The notes beneath the pieces were generated by a model. The model did no database searches. It had not been told where the DNA came from and saw only the letters and a program-made list of their open reading frames with translations. The position numbers and the translations under genes are program-made. Below are positions 7,742-17,088 of a DNA stretch of 40,114 bases, one piece after another. Source of the stretch: Thiocystis violacea (GTDB lineage Bacteria > Pseudomonadota > Gammaproteobacteria > Chromatiales > Chromatiaceae). Positions within the stretch are counted from its first letter, which is position 1; each line of letters starts with the position of its first letter. The stretch lies in NCBI RefSeq assembly GCF_016583565.1, contig NZ_NRRF01000047.1:1-40114 (forward strand), written 5' to 3'.

Positions 7742-10700
7742 ATGAAGGTCTTGCATGTCGTCTGGCGTCCCGAGCCCGGCGACGCCTTTCCGCGGAGCGG
7801 TGCACTCTGGCTCTGGGTCGAGACAGTGCCAACGCCACGCGCCGGGCACGCCCATGGTAGGACGTCCCATCCCTTCCAATTGCCTGACGATGCCTGGCCC
7901 GAGCTGCTGGACGCGCTGGGCCTGGCGCCCCGGTCCGCGCGGGTCAAGCCTCTGCTGAGTTCCCTCCGCCTCTGGCTGCCGAGCGCCGCGGACGCCCCCC
8001 TGCCCTCGCCACAGCTCGCCAAGTCCTGGCCTGAGCCGATCGACACCGAGCCGGCCACCATCCAGCCCTGGGAGGTCGAGTGCTACCGACTCGACCGCCC
8101 CATCAAGCAGCTCTCCGACATCCATTTCCTCGCCTTCTATCAGGCCGAGGGGCTGGAGCCGGGGAGCGACTTTCTCTTCTGGTATTGGCTGACGCAGAAC
8201 CTCAAGCGCCTGCTGGTGCGCGACCAGTATCTGCCAGCCTTGGTCTACCGCCAGCCGCCGACGCCCAAGGGCAAGCGCAAGGCACCGCCCTACGAGATCC
8301 ATGGCGCCTGGGAGTGGACCTCCGAGGACTACGAGCGGCTCATCGTCGATGCCGCCGAGCGCATGCCGGCGGCCTGCGCGGCGGGCATGGAAGGCTTGGC
8401 CGAACCCGAGTCGCTGCTGCGCCATGTCAGCGAGGTGCTACTCGATGCTCTACTGCGCGGGCTCGCCTTGCCCGCGACTGTCCGTAAGAAGCTCGAGCGC
8501 ACGCTGCTCGACGCCTGTCTCACGCCGATGTCGGCACCGAGTCCCTGGCCGGCGCCCGGCGCCGGACTGGACCGCTACCGTGAATGGCGCCAGTGGCGTC
8601 AGCGTATCCTCGGCAGCGGGCGCGATGCCACCTTCACGCTCGGCTTCCGGCTGATCGAGCCGCTGGACGAGTCGGAGGACACCTGGACGCTCGAATTCGT
8701 CGCCGTGCCCAAGGACGATCCCTCCCAACGTCTGCCGCTCGCGGACTATTGGTCGCTGTCCGCCGCCGAGCGTAAGCAGGCACACCGCCAGCTCGGCGCC
8801 GACTTCGAGACTCAGGCGCTACTCGACCTGGGACTCGCCGCCCGCATGCTGCCCAGTCTCTGGGCGGGACTCGACACCGCCACGCCCCAGTCCGTGACGC
8901 TCGACCTGGACACCGCCTTCCGCTTCCTCAAGGAGGATGCCTGGATCCTGGAGGATGCCGGCTTCAAGGTCATCGTCCCTGCCTGGTGGACACCCAAGGG
9001 ACGCCGTCGGGTACGCATCCGGCTGCGTTCCAACCCGCAGCACGAGAAGGCGTCGGGCAGCGCCGCCGGGACCGGCATCCTCAGCCTCGACAACCTGATC
9101 CAATACCGCTACCAGCTCGCCATCGGCGACGAGACGGTGAGCGAGGACGAGTGGCAGCGCCTGGTCGACGCCAAAACCCCATTGGTGCGCTTCCGTGGCC
9201 AATGGGTCGAGCTGGACCGCGACCAGATGCAGGAGATGCTCGCCTTCTGGCGCGAGCACGGTCAGGAGACCGCCGAGATGGATCTCCAGTCGCTACTGCA
9301 GCGCACCGCCACGGATGATCTCTTCGAGGTCGACCGCGACGACGCCCTGGCCGAGATGCTCGAAGGGCTGCGCGACCGCAGCCGCCTGGAGCCGATCGCC
9401 GACCTCCCCGACCTGAACGCCGAGCTGCGCGACTACCAGAAGCGCGGCGTCGGCTGGATCGGGCTCCTGGAGCGCCTGGGGCTCAACGGCTGCCTGGCCG
9501 ACGACATGGGTCTCGGCAAGACGATCCAGGTCATCGCCAGACTGCTCCAGGAGCGCGCGGACGGCGAAGCGCCCGGCCCGACCCTGCTGATCGCCCCGAC
9601 CTCGGTCATCGGCAACTGGCAGAAGGAGGTCGAGCGCTTCGCCCCGCAACTGCCGGTGCTGATTCATCACGGCAGCGGACGCGCCGCTGACGCCAAGAGC
9701 TTCAAGCAGGCGGTGGCGGGCAAGGCGCTGGTCGTCACCTCCTACGCCCTGGCGCGGCGCGATCAGCCGATGCTCGCCGCGCGCGACTGGCACCGGGTGG
9801 TGCTCGACGAGGCTCAGAACATCAAGAACCCCAAGGCGGCCCAGACCAAGGCCATCGGCAAGCTGCACGCCACCCACCGGCTCGCCCTGACCGGCACCCC
9901 GGTCGAGAACCGACTGATGGACCTCTGGTCGATCCTCCACTTTCTCAATCCCGGTTATCTCGACACCCAGGCGCGCTTTCGCAAGCGCTTCGAGCTGCCG
10001 GTGCAGCGCGACCAGGATCCGGTCCAGACCGCGACCCTCAAGCGCCTGGTCGAGCCCTTCATCCTGCGCCGGCTCAAGACCGACAAGGCGATCATCCGCG
10101 ACCTGCCGGACAAGATCGAGGCCATCCAGTATTGCAACCTCGGCAAAGAGCAGGCGGCGCTCTACGAGGGCGTGGTGCGCGAGGTCGAACGCGACCTAGA
10201 GGAAAAGGAGGGCATCGAACGCCAGGGGCTCATGCTCTCCACCCTCATGCGGCTCAAGCAGATCTGCAACCACCCGGCCCAGTTCCTCCAGGACGGCAGC
10301 CCCTTCAGCCCCGAACGCTCGCACAAGCTGCAACGGCTCCAGGAAATGTTGGAAGAGGTCATGGCCGAGGGCGATAGCGTACTCATCTTCAGCCAGTTCA
10401 CCGAGGTCGGCGCCGCGCTCGAACGGCTGCTGCGCCAGGAATGGCGCTTCAACAGCTTCTATCTGCACGGCGGCACCTCGCGCAAGCGCCGCGAGGAGAT
10501 GATCGCCGACTTCCAGAATCCGGCGACCGAGCCCTCCGTCTTCGTGCTCTCGCTCAAGGCCGGCGGCGTCGGCATCACCCTGACCAAGGCCAACCACGTC
10601 TTCCATTTCGACCGCTGGTGGAACCCGGCGGTGGAGGATCAAGCCAGCGACCGCGCCTTCCGTATCGGCCAGGAAAAGACCGTCTTCGTGCACAAGATGG

Positions 10701-10861
10701 TCACCCTGGGCACGCTCGAAGAGCGCATCGACGAGATGATCCGCGCCAAGCAGGCGCTCGCCGGCGCCATCGTCGGCAACGACGAATCCTGGCTCGCCCA
10801 GCTCGACAACGAGCGCTTCAAGGCGCTCATCCGGCTCAATCGCGACGCGGTGGTGGACTGA
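7742..10861 (+). CDS. SNF2-family DEAD/DEAH helicase-like ATPase
   Basis: This is a DNA translocase of the Swi2/Snf2 superfamily, about 1,040 residues. Residues 1 to about 540 form the bacterial SNF2-associated N-terminal region (WRP start, then DUF3670-like). The helicase core follows: motif I DDMGLGKT near residue 586, motif II LDEAQNIKN near 687, motif III LTGTPVENR, and the C-terminal lobe with IFSQF, LHGGTSRKRRE, SLKAGGVGI and the arginine-finger helix DRAFRIGQ (about 860-985). The start is taken at MKVLHVVW (7742), where family similarity begins; alternatives upstream add 16 residues. The SWIM protein gene follows after three bases. Such pairs are widespread in bacteria; a role in nucleic-acid remodelling is inferred, not shown. 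Confidence 0.93.
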   Translation: MKVLHVVWRPEPGDAFPRSGALWLWVETVPTPRAGHAHGRTSHPFQLPDDAWPELLDALGLAPRSARVKPLLSSLRLWLPSAADAPLPSPQLAKSWPEPIDTEPATIQPWEVECYRLDRPIKQLSDIHFLAFYQAEGLEPGSDFLFWYWLTQNLKRLLVRDQYLPALVYRQPPTPKGKRKAPPYEIHGAWEWTSEDYERLIVDAAERMPAACAAGMEGLAEPESLLRHVSEVLLDALLRGLALPATVRKKLERTLLDACLTPMSAPSPWPAPGAGLDRYREWRQWRQRILGSGRDATFTLGFRLIEPLDESEDTWTLEFVAVPKDDPSQRLPLADYWSLSAAERKQAHRQLGADFETQALLDLGLAARMLPSLWAGLDTATPQSVTLDLDTAFRFLKEDAWILEDAGFKVIVPAWWTPKGRRRVRIRLRSNPQHEKASGSAAGTGILSLDNLIQYRYQLAIGDETVSEDEWQRLVDAKTPLVRFRGQWVELDRDQMQEMLAFWREHGQETAEMDLQSLLQRTATDDLFEVDRDDALAEMLEGLRDRSRLEPIADLPDLNAELRDYQKRGVGWIGLLERLGLNGCLADDMGLGKTIQVIARLLQERADGEAPGPTLLIAPTSVIGNWQKEVERFAPQLPVLIHHGSGRAADAKSFKQAVAGKALVVTSYALARRDQPMLAARDWHRVVLDEAQNIKNPKAAQTKAIGKLHATHRLALTGTPVENRLMDLWSILHFLNPGYLDTQARFRKRFELPVQRDQDPVQTATLKRLVEPFILRRLKTDKAIIRDLPDKIEAIQYCNLGKEQAALYEGVVREVERDLEEKEGIERQGLMLSTLMRLKQICNHPAQFLQDGSPFSPERSHKLQRLQEMLEEVMAEGDSVLIFSQFTEVGAALERLLRQEWRFNSFYLHGGTSRKRREEMIADFQNPATEPSVFVLSLKAGGVGITLTKANHVFHFDRWWNPAVEDQASDRAFRIGQEKTVFVHKMVTLGTLEERIDEMIRAKQALAGAIVGNDESWLAQLDNERFKALIRLNRDAVVD

Positions 10862-10864
10862 CAG

Positions 10865-11701
10865 ATGGCACAACAGGGCAAGACTTGGTGGGGACAGCGC
10901 TTCATCGCCGCACTGGAAGGCTGCATGGACCGAGGGCGACTGCAGCGCGGACGCAGCTACAGCGGCGACAACCGCATCCTGAGCTTCGACATCGAGAAGG
11001 CATTGGTGAGCGCCACGGTGCGGGGCAACGTCAATGCCTATTTCGGCGTCTACAAGGAGCCGCAATACAAGACCCAGATCCGCCTGGCCCCCATCCCGGA
11101 TAAGGACTGGGACAAGGCCATCGCCACGCTCGGCAGCAACGCCGCCCTGGTCTCGCAACTGCTCATGGGCGAGATGCCCGAGCGCATCGACCAGGTCTTC
11201 GCCGGCATGCAGCTGAACCTGCTGCCGCAGAGCCGCAAGGACTTCGCCCTCACCGACTGCTCCTGCCCCGATTACGCCAACCCCTGCAAACACATCGCCG
11301 GTGTCTATTACCGGCTGGCGGGACAACTGGATAGCGATCCCTTCCTGCTGTTCGAACTGAGGGGCCTGTCGCGGGAGCGATTGCACAGGGCGCTGAGCGA
11401 GACGCCACTGGGGAAGGCGCTGGTGTCGATGATGGACGAGCGGGCGGAGCCAGTGGAGCCGGCGGAGTCCTTCTTCACACGACCAAAAAGCGCCGAGTCG
11501 GCACCCAACTATCGGGATTTCTGGATTGGCGGAAAGCGACTGCCGACCGAGATCGAGCCGGCCACCCCGCCGGTCGTGTCGGGGATCTTGGTGAGAAAGG
11601 CGGGGGATTTTCCGGGGTTCTGGGAGAGGGATAATTCGTTTGTGGAGGTGATGGAGGAGTTGTATGGGAGGGTGAGAGGGAAGAGCAAGGGGGGGTTGTA
11701 G
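10865..11701 (+). CDS. SWIM zinc-finger protein paired with SNF2 helicase
   Basis: A 278-residue protein. The N-terminus begins with the family pattern TWWGQRFIAALE. The SWIM motif C-X-C-Xn-C-X-H is visible as CSCPDYANPCKH near residues 137-148, followed by IAGVYYRLAGQLDSDPF, typical of these partners. SWIM domains bind zinc and are thought to mediate DNA or protein contacts. The gene begins three bases after the helicase stop, so the two are almost certainly co-transcribed. The C-terminal third (about 185-278) is variable, and the DNA from about 11540 becomes notably G-rich. Confidence 0.9.
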   Translation: MAQQGKTWWGQRFIAALEGCMDRGRLQRGRSYSGDNRILSFDIEKALVSATVRGNVNAYFGVYKEPQYKTQIRLAPIPDKDWDKAIATLGSNAALVSQLLMGEMPERIDQVFAGMQLNLLPQSRKDFALTDCSCPDYANPCKHIAGVYYRLAGQLDSDPFLLFELRGLSRERLHRALSETPLGKALVSMMDERAEPVEPAESFFTRPKSAESAPNYRDFWIGGKRLPTEIEPATPPVVSGILVRKAGDFPGFWERDNSFVEVMEELYGRVRGKSKGGL

Positions 11702-11852
11702 GATGATGGGGTCAGGTCTAGGTTTATAGCATCGCAGCAGAGCCTCAAGCACCTGGACTGCCCTCCGCAGGCGGGGATCTGTGCAAGGGCGACCGGGTAA
11801 CTGGCCGTCCTACCGCGATGGAGGCCCAACCGACGCCAGACATCAGTTGTGG

Positions 11853-12363
11853 TCACACCAGCCGCCGGATCGACCTTGAGCACCAGAACAGCAACTCCAC
11901 TTGCCACCTGCAGCGGTAGAGTGCCAAGACCGTGGGTCCATCCAACGTCTCGGGGGCACGGTGGTGAACACCATCACCCAACCGGCCAGAAACAGCGTGG
12001 CCTCGCGCGGGGTTCGCCCCTTGCGTTGGGCGGCTTGGCGGCAACGCCGGCGGGCGCCTCCGCCGCCTCAGGCGGGAGACGCGCCGCGTGCAGCCAGCCC
12101 GGTCCGCTGGTGTCCTTCGGTGCGCGTAACCACACCGGGAGCGTGAGCGTGTCGCTGGATTGGGCGCGCAGATGCGCCGCGATCTCCAACCGCGCCGCCG
12201 CCGGATCGAACACCTGCGCATCCTCTGGGCGTGCCCATAAGAGCATCGACGTTGGGTTCAAACGCACGACGACCCCAACGCCACGTGCGGACAGCTCCAG
12301 AATCACGCGCGGTTGATGGTAGCCTCGGTCCGCGAGCACATCGCGCCGCCAACTGCCTTGGGC
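11853..12363 (-). pseudogene. Broken IS4-type transposase remnant
   Basis: The minus strand carries recognisable pieces of a DDE transposase in two frames. An upstream piece reads DVLADRGYHQPRVILEL and continues to RLNPTSMLLW. A downstream piece in another frame reads APETLDGPTVLALYRCRWQVELLF, the IS4-family segment around the catalytic Glu. The N-terminus and C-terminus are missing and a frameshift separates the pieces, so it cannot be functional. No terminal inverted repeats were identified. It abuts the stop codon of the next gene (12367) almost directly, suggesting an insertion there that later decayed. Confidence 0.75.
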
Positions 12364-12366
12364 GGA

Positions 12367-12990
12367 TCACAAGGCCACCCCATGGCCCGCCGCAACCATG
12401 AACATCAGCATTGGAATCGAGAGCACGGCATTGATCCGCGCAACGGTGGCGATGGTCTTCCTGGCCCTGGCGAGATCCGCCTCGCCTTCCGTTTTCGCGA
12501 TCCCCATGACCTTCTTCTGATTCGGCCACAGCACGAGCCAGACGTTGATCAGCAGAATGGTCCCCAGCCAGACGCCGATTCCCATGGGCAGTCCGTACGC
12601 CGCGTCGCCGCCGCGACTCAGACCCAGCGTGAAGGCGGAGAGCAACTGGTCGGTGCGGACCAGATACCAGGCGCCGGTCAACCAGGTGGCCAGTGCCGCC
12701 CAGCGGAACCAGAGCAGCGCCCTGGGCAGGATGTACTTGCCGATCGCGGCCGGCCCCGGTCCGCCCTGATCGGCGGTGGCCGCCGCAATCGCCGGCATCT
12801 GGACGAAGTTGAAGAAGTAGAGCAGCCCGACCCAGATGATGCCGGCGACGATGTGCGCCCAGCGCAGGAGGGCCAGCTCATTGAGCTCCAGCAGTCCCTG
12901 ACCGCTGAAGAGATTGACGATCATGGCAAGCAGGACCGAGAGGAGCAGACCGGCGACCCAAACACCTTTGATCGAATTCAATGGATTCAT
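12367..12990 (-). CDS. Membrane protein with urate-oxidase N-terminal (PuuD-like) domain
   Basis: A 207-residue integral membrane protein with about five hydrophobic helices. The segment LLRWAHIVAGIIWVGLLYFF and the following NFVQ match the membrane domain found at the N-terminus of PuuD-type urate oxidases and in stand-alone homologues. The conserved His in RWAHIVAG is a plausible haem ligand. PuuD itself carries a C-terminal cytochrome c domain that is absent here, so urate oxidation should not be assumed. The ATG at 12990 has GGAG seven bases upstream. It follows moaC on the same strand after an 86-base gap and may be the last gene of the Moco/oxidoreductase run. Confidence 0.75.
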   Translation of the reverse strand: MNPLNSIKGVWVAGLLLSVLLAMIVNLFSGQGLLELNELALLRWAHIVAGIIWVGLLYFFNFVQMPAIAAATADQGGPGPAAIGKYILPRALLWFRWAALATWLTGAWYLVRTDQLLSAFTLGLSRGGDAAYGLPMGIGVWLGTILLINVWLVLWPNQKKVMGIAKTEGEADLARARKTIATVARINAVLSIPMLMFMVAAGHGVAL

Positions 12991-13076
12991 GGCAAGACTC
13001 CGCGTTTCAACGATTTCCGGAAAAGATCCTAACCGTAGGGGTGTGATGTCTTGGTAAAGTCGTTTCCAGAATTCAC

Positions 13077-13559
13077 CTAAGTCTGGCCGCGTAGCCGCCA
13101 GTGGCCAGATTTTCCGCCAGCCTTTTCAACGAGCCGGATGTCCGTCATCGTCATGCCGCGATCGACGGCCTTGCACATGTCATAGATGGTCAACAGGCTA
13201 ACCTGAACGGCGCAAAGCGCCTCCATCTCGACCCCGGTCTGGCCATTGGTTTCGACCGTCGCGCAACAATGGACCGCCAGATCCTCGGGGCGAAGCGTCA
13301 GATCGATCGCGACACGGGTCAGACTCAAGGGATGACAGAGCGGCACCAGATCGGCGGTCCGCTTCGCCCCCATGATACCGGCGATGCGCGCGACACCGAG
13401 TACATCACCCTTGCCGTGCCCACCCCGTTCGATGAGCGCGAGGGTTGCCGCCTCCATCCGGATCCAGCCCTCGGACACCGCGCGACGGCGTGTCACGGCC
13501 TTGCCGCCGACATCCACCATGTGGGCGTCGCCGGCCTGAGTGAAGTGGGTTAGTGACAT
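13077..13559 (-). CDS. moaC: Cyclic pyranopterin monophosphate synthase
   Basis: MoaC acts with MoaA in the first step of molybdenum cofactor synthesis, converting 3',8-cyclo-7,8-dihydro-GTP to cyclic pyranopterin monophosphate. The 160 residues match E. coli MoaC (161). Family motifs are present: LTHF and MVDVGGK at the N-terminus, LVPLCHPL with the active-site His, VETNGQTGVEMEAL, and YDMCKAVDRGM with the catalytic Lys/Asp. The ATG at 13559 overlaps the end of the upstream molybdopterin oxidoreductase gene by ten bases, implying translational coupling. Its place next to molybdoenzyme genes fits the Moco demand of this locus. Confidence 0.96.
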   Translation of the reverse strand: MSLTHFTQAGDAHMVDVGGKAVTRRRAVSEGWIRMEAATLALIERGGHGKGDVLGVARIAGIMGAKRTADLVPLCHPLSLTRVAIDLTLRPEDLAVHCCATVETNGQTGVEMEALCAVQVSLLTIYDMCKAVDRGMTMTDIRLVEKAGGKSGHWRLRGQT

Positions 13560-15916
13560 CCAGAATTCACCTGAGTAGCCGGTGGTGGAACTGGGACAAC
13601 GCGCGCGATCGAGCAGGGATAACCGCGCATTGCGTTGGAGCCGCTAGCAGGATCGAAACGTGCGTCGTCGATCAGCGCGTTGTAGTTGAAGCGGTCGATG
13701 GCGTAGTCCGGCAAACCGAGTTCCGGGCAGGATTCCCACCACCCGTATTGCGCACAGAGGGTATCGACCGCGAGCCTATCGGTGATGCGCGCGCGCGCCC
13801 GCATCGACCCGAGCGCTGACTCGATCCTGACCCAATCCCCTTCCGAGATCCCTTTGCGCTCGGCCAATTCCGGACCCAACTCGACCAGCGGCTCGGGCAG
13901 CTTGCCGCGCAGCGAGGGCATGGCATGGTGCTGACTGTGGCAGAAGTAGGGCCACTTCGCCGTGGTCAAGCGCAGCGGATAGGCATCACTGAGCGGCAGG
14001 CGGTCCGGCCCAGGCGCCGGTATCGGCGCGAGACCGGCGTCGAGCAGCGTCTCCGAATAGATCTCGATGCGCTTGGTCGGGGTGTCGAAGCCGCCGTGAA
14101 GATAGGGTCGATAGGCCGTCTCGAGCGGGAGCGGAACCCCCTCGGGATGCTGTTCCAACGCCTCGAGCCCGATGCCGGTTGGCGCGATCTGGTGGCGCAG
14201 TCCCGCCCGTTGGTCAGCGTCAAAGAACCTGTCACCCAGACCAAGCCGGTCGGCGAGCGCGAAGACGATCGCGGTATCCGAGCGACTTTCGCCCTGTGGC
14301 GGCAGCACCGGCTGACGCAGCTGCAGCCAGCGCGAGCCTCGCTCGCCCAGCTGGAACCCGGCCGCCAAACCCTCCCTCTCCCAGGGCGAGGCCACCGGTA
14401 GCACCAGGTCCGCATACTGGGCCGTCGGGTTCAGGAACATATCCGCATGGACATAGAAATCCAGGGCGCGCAGCGCCGGATCAAGGGTCGGCGTATTCGG
14501 CTTGGTGAGGAGCGGATTGGCGCCGAAGCTCAGCAGACCCCTTACCGGATAGGGCTCGGACTCGAGCACCGCGCGAGCGAAATCCCGGCTCGTGACCCAG
14601 CCCTTGGCGGACGGGCCGAGCGGTCGGTCCTCTCGGCCCAGGGCCTTGCCGAGCCGATCCTGGGGCAGCAGGTCGAAGCCCATGATGTCGTTGAGCGGCG
14701 GCACGGCGAATCGCACATTTCCGCCAGGCGCACCGAAAGAGCCCGTCAGCGCGCACAGCAGGCCGATGGCACGGCCGCTCTGGGTCGCCTCTGCCTGCTG
14801 GCAGATCCCGGCCCAATGAAAAAAGCTCACTGGTCCCGACTCGTACAGCAGCCGCGCGGTCTCGCGAATCTGCCTCGCCGGCACGCCGCTGAGGGTCGCC
14901 GCACGCTCGGGCGGATACTGGGCGCAGCACTCGGCGAAGACCTGAAAGGCCGGACGGCAACGCACCTCACGGCCCTGCTCCCGCAAGACGACGTCGCCGA
15001 GCAGCAACGGCTTGTCCGGGGGATCGTCGAGGTAGGCCCCGCGGACCGGATCATAGGCGGCCGTGCGCTGCCGTCGCGCATCCCAGGCCATCAGGACCCG
15101 CTGTGCGCCCTGTGGGGTCGATCGCTCCGCCGCCATGAAGCGACCATCATCGGACCGCACCAGCAAGGGACCGTTGCTCCAGTGTGCGATGAAGTCCTGG
15201 TCGTACCAACCGTTCTCGATCATCTCCCCGGCGATGGAGAGCGCCAGCACCAGATCGGATCCTGGCCGTACCGCAAGCCATTGGTCGGCGGAGCCCGCAA
15301 GCCCGGCCCGACGGGGATCGACCACGATCAGCCGCGCGCCGCGACGTTTTGCCTCCGTGGCTGCCCGCGCATAGGCGGGCCAGGAGGTGGACGGATTGAA
15401 GCCCCAAAAGAGCATGCAGCCCGTGTGATCGAAGTCCGGGATGCCGATATTGGATCCAAACGTCAGGGCGCTCCCGAAGTCCTTATGCCAGTTGCAATTC
15501 TCTGTCGCGAAAAGGACATTGGGACTTCCGACGGCATGCGCCAGACGATGAATCCAGCCAAAGGCGTCCGCGACTGCGGTCCCGCTCGGCGTCGTGACCC
15601 CGAACACGACCGACTCCGCGCCAGCGTGCTCGGCGCTCTGGCGGATCCGCTCCGCGGTGAAGTCGAGCGCCTCGTCCCAGGAGACGCGCCGCCAGCCCGG
15701 GTCCGCGTCGCCCTTCGGGCGCGTGCGCATCAGCGGATGGAGCAGCCGCTGGTCGCTGTGGACCAACTCGGGAGCCGCTCGCCCCTTGACGCAGAAGCTC
15801 CCTCCCGTCGGATGCTCCGGGTCTGGACGCACCTTCACCAGACGGCCCGCCTCCACCGTCGAGATCGCACCGCAGCGCGAGATGCAGAGCGGGCAGTAAC
15901 CACGAATCTCAGGCAT
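13550..15916 (-). CDS. Cytoplasmic molybdopterin oxidoreductase, DMSO reductase family, substrate unknown
   Basis: A 788-residue catalytic subunit of the Mo-bisPGD (DMSO reductase/formate dehydrogenase/nitrate reductase) superfamily. The N-terminal [4Fe-4S] motif is C8-X2-C11-X3-C15 with the fourth Cys in GSFCVKG. The likely Mo ligand is the Cys in TENCNWHKDFGS (about 140). Later pterin-contact segments include GFNPSTSWP, VVDPRRAGLAGSAD, and the C-terminal domain with TAKWPYFCHSQ. No twin-arginine signal is present, so it should act in the cytoplasm. The size and layout recall assimilatory nitrate reductase or formate dehydrogenase-like enzymes, but the Mo-ligand region does not match either clearly. 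No Fe-S or membrane partner subunit is adjacent. The TDT transporter precedes it by 33 bases and moaC overlaps its end. Confidence 0.85.
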   Translation of the reverse strand: MPEIRGYCPLCISRCGAISTVEAGRLVKVRPDPEHPTGGSFCVKGRAAPELVHSDQRLLHPLMRTRPKGDADPGWRRVSWDEALDFTAERIRQSAEHAGAESVVFGVTTPSGTAVADAFGWIHRLAHAVGSPNVLFATENCNWHKDFGSALTFGSNIGIPDFDHTGCMLFWGFNPSTSWPAYARAATEAKRRGARLIVVDPRRAGLAGSADQWLAVRPGSDLVLALSIAGEMIENGWYDQDFIAHWSNGPLLVRSDDGRFMAAERSTPQGAQRVLMAWDARRQRTAAYDPVRGAYLDDPPDKPLLLGDVVLREQGREVRCRPAFQVFAECCAQYPPERAATLSGVPARQIRETARLLYESGPVSFFHWAGICQQAEATQSGRAIGLLCALTGSFGAPGGNVRFAVPPLNDIMGFDLLPQDRLGKALGREDRPLGPSAKGWVTSRDFARAVLESEPYPVRGLLSFGANPLLTKPNTPTLDPALRALDFYVHADMFLNPTAQYADLVLPVASPWEREGLAAGFQLGERGSRWLQLRQPVLPPQGESRSDTAIVFALADRLGLGDRFFDADQRAGLRHQIAPTGIGLEALEQHPEGVPLPLETAYRPYLHGGFDTPTKRIEIYSETLLDAGLAPIPAPGPDRLPLSDAYPLRLTTAKWPYFCHSQHHAMPSLRGKLPEPLVELGPELAERKGISEGDWVRIESALGSMRARARITDRLAVDTLCAQYGWWESCPELGLPDYAIDRFNYNALIDDARFDPASGSNAMRGYPCSIARVVPVPPPATQVNSGCH

Positions 15917-15949
15917 GCTCGATGACCTCGTTAGTTGCGCCCTGATGGC

Positions 15950-17050
15950 TCAAAGACTCTTTCTCGGCTGGACCGAACCGAGGCCGTTCACCATCGCCCC
16001 GGCACCCCGAAACAACCGCCGCAGGAGCCCGAAAAAGGTCAGCCCCCAGGCCAGAAGCGCGACGTAAACCGTCATCGCGGGGATCCGGCTCAATCCCTCG
16101 ATCTCCAATGCCATCGCCAACTGATGGGTGCTCGCCGTATACATCCCGAGCGGAAAGACCGCGCCCCAGAACAGCGGCGTATAGACGAGGGGAACGCGCC
16201 TCAACCCATAGGTCCAGACTGCGAAACCGATCAGGAGCGGAATCCACCAGGTCCCCGCGGCCCAGAAGAAAAGGGTGAAGCCTTTGAGGAACGGCACCAG
16301 GGCAAGCAATAGCGGCGACTCCCCGGCATGAAGGATCAGGGTCGCGCCGGCCTGGGTCGCGATGGCGGTAGCCCCCATGTTGATCCAGTAGGGCGGGGTC
16401 AGACTGCCCGGCTCGACCGGCATGAAGGTCAGCCGGTAGAAGACCAGGGCGATGATGTTGAGATACAGCATGCAGCCCATGCAAAAGAACAGCAGACAAA
16501 GAAGAAGGACGGTCGTCTGGTGATCCGGGAAGCGATCGGCCACCAGGGTTCCGAGCACCGCAATGGACTGTGTGGCAACGGAGGCGATCAGCCAGACGCC
16601 GCTGAGCCCGTCCGTAAGCGAGGGCTTGGCAGGCTGCACGATGACGGCTGTGAAGAAGGCGTAGGTAATGAGCAGCCAGAGACAGAGCGCGAAGATCCAG
16701 AGTCCCGCCGCCAGACCCTCCTGATCGGTCAGCATGAGGATCTGGACCCCGATCACGGAGGTTCCCGCAACCATCGTGAAGTGCCCCGGCCCCAGCGCGT
16801 GCGCCCGCAGATCGCCCATCAGGCGCGCCGGATAGATGAAGAGACGCAGCAGCGTCATCAGCCAGAGTGCCGCGAAGGCCACGAGATTGACCAGGAACAA
16901 GGGCACCGCCAACCAGTGCAGCCCGAGTGTCTCGCTCGCGATGGAGACGATGCCTGTCGCCATCACCAGCGCGAAGGACGAGGGCGGAAGGCTCGCGATC
17001 CACTCATGACTCAGGCTCGCGACAGCCTGCCCGCGCGTCCGGTATCGCAT
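15950..17050 (-). CDS. TDT-family (TehA/SLAC1-like) anion channel or transporter
   Basis: An integral membrane protein of about 366 residues with roughly ten hydrophobic helices. The start of the first helix, PPSSFALVMATGIVSIAS, is characteristic of the tellurite-resistance/dicarboxylate transporter (TDT) family, which includes E. coli TehA and plant SLAC1 anion channels. The start is set at MRYRTRG (17050); the longer open frame runs through a palindromic repeat and is not coding-like. SLAC1 relatives pass nitrate and chloride, so movement of nitrate or nitrite for the neighbouring molybdoenzymes is a reasonable inference. Dicarboxylate or sulfite transport are alternatives. It sits between the nar operon and the second molybdoenzyme. 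Confidence 0.85.
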   Translation of the reverse strand: MRYRTRGQAVASLSHEWIASLPPSSFALVMATGIVSIASETLGLHWLAVPLFLVNLVAFAALWLMTLLRLFIYPARLMGDLRAHALGPGHFTMVAGTSVIGVQILMLTDQEGLAAGLWIFALCLWLLITYAFFTAVIVQPAKPSLTDGLSGVWLIASVATQSIAVLGTLVADRFPDHQTTVLLLCLLFFCMGCMLYLNIIALVFYRLTFMPVEPGSLTPPYWINMGATAIATQAGATLILHAGESPLLLALVPFLKGFTLFFWAAGTWWIPLLIGFAVWTYGLRRVPLVYTPLFWGAVFPLGMYTASTHQLAMALEIEGLSRIPAMTVYVALLAWGLTFFGLLRRLFRGAGAMVNGLGSVQPRKSL

Positions 17051-17088
17051 CGCTCGTGACCTGGTCAAAACGCGACTGATCGGATGTG

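Noticed and set aside
14447..15925. Long plus-strand open frame opposite the molybdopterin oxidoreductase
   Set aside because: An antisense shadow with Arg/Ala/Gly-rich composition and no recognisable domain; the minus-strand gene carries clear cofactor motifs.
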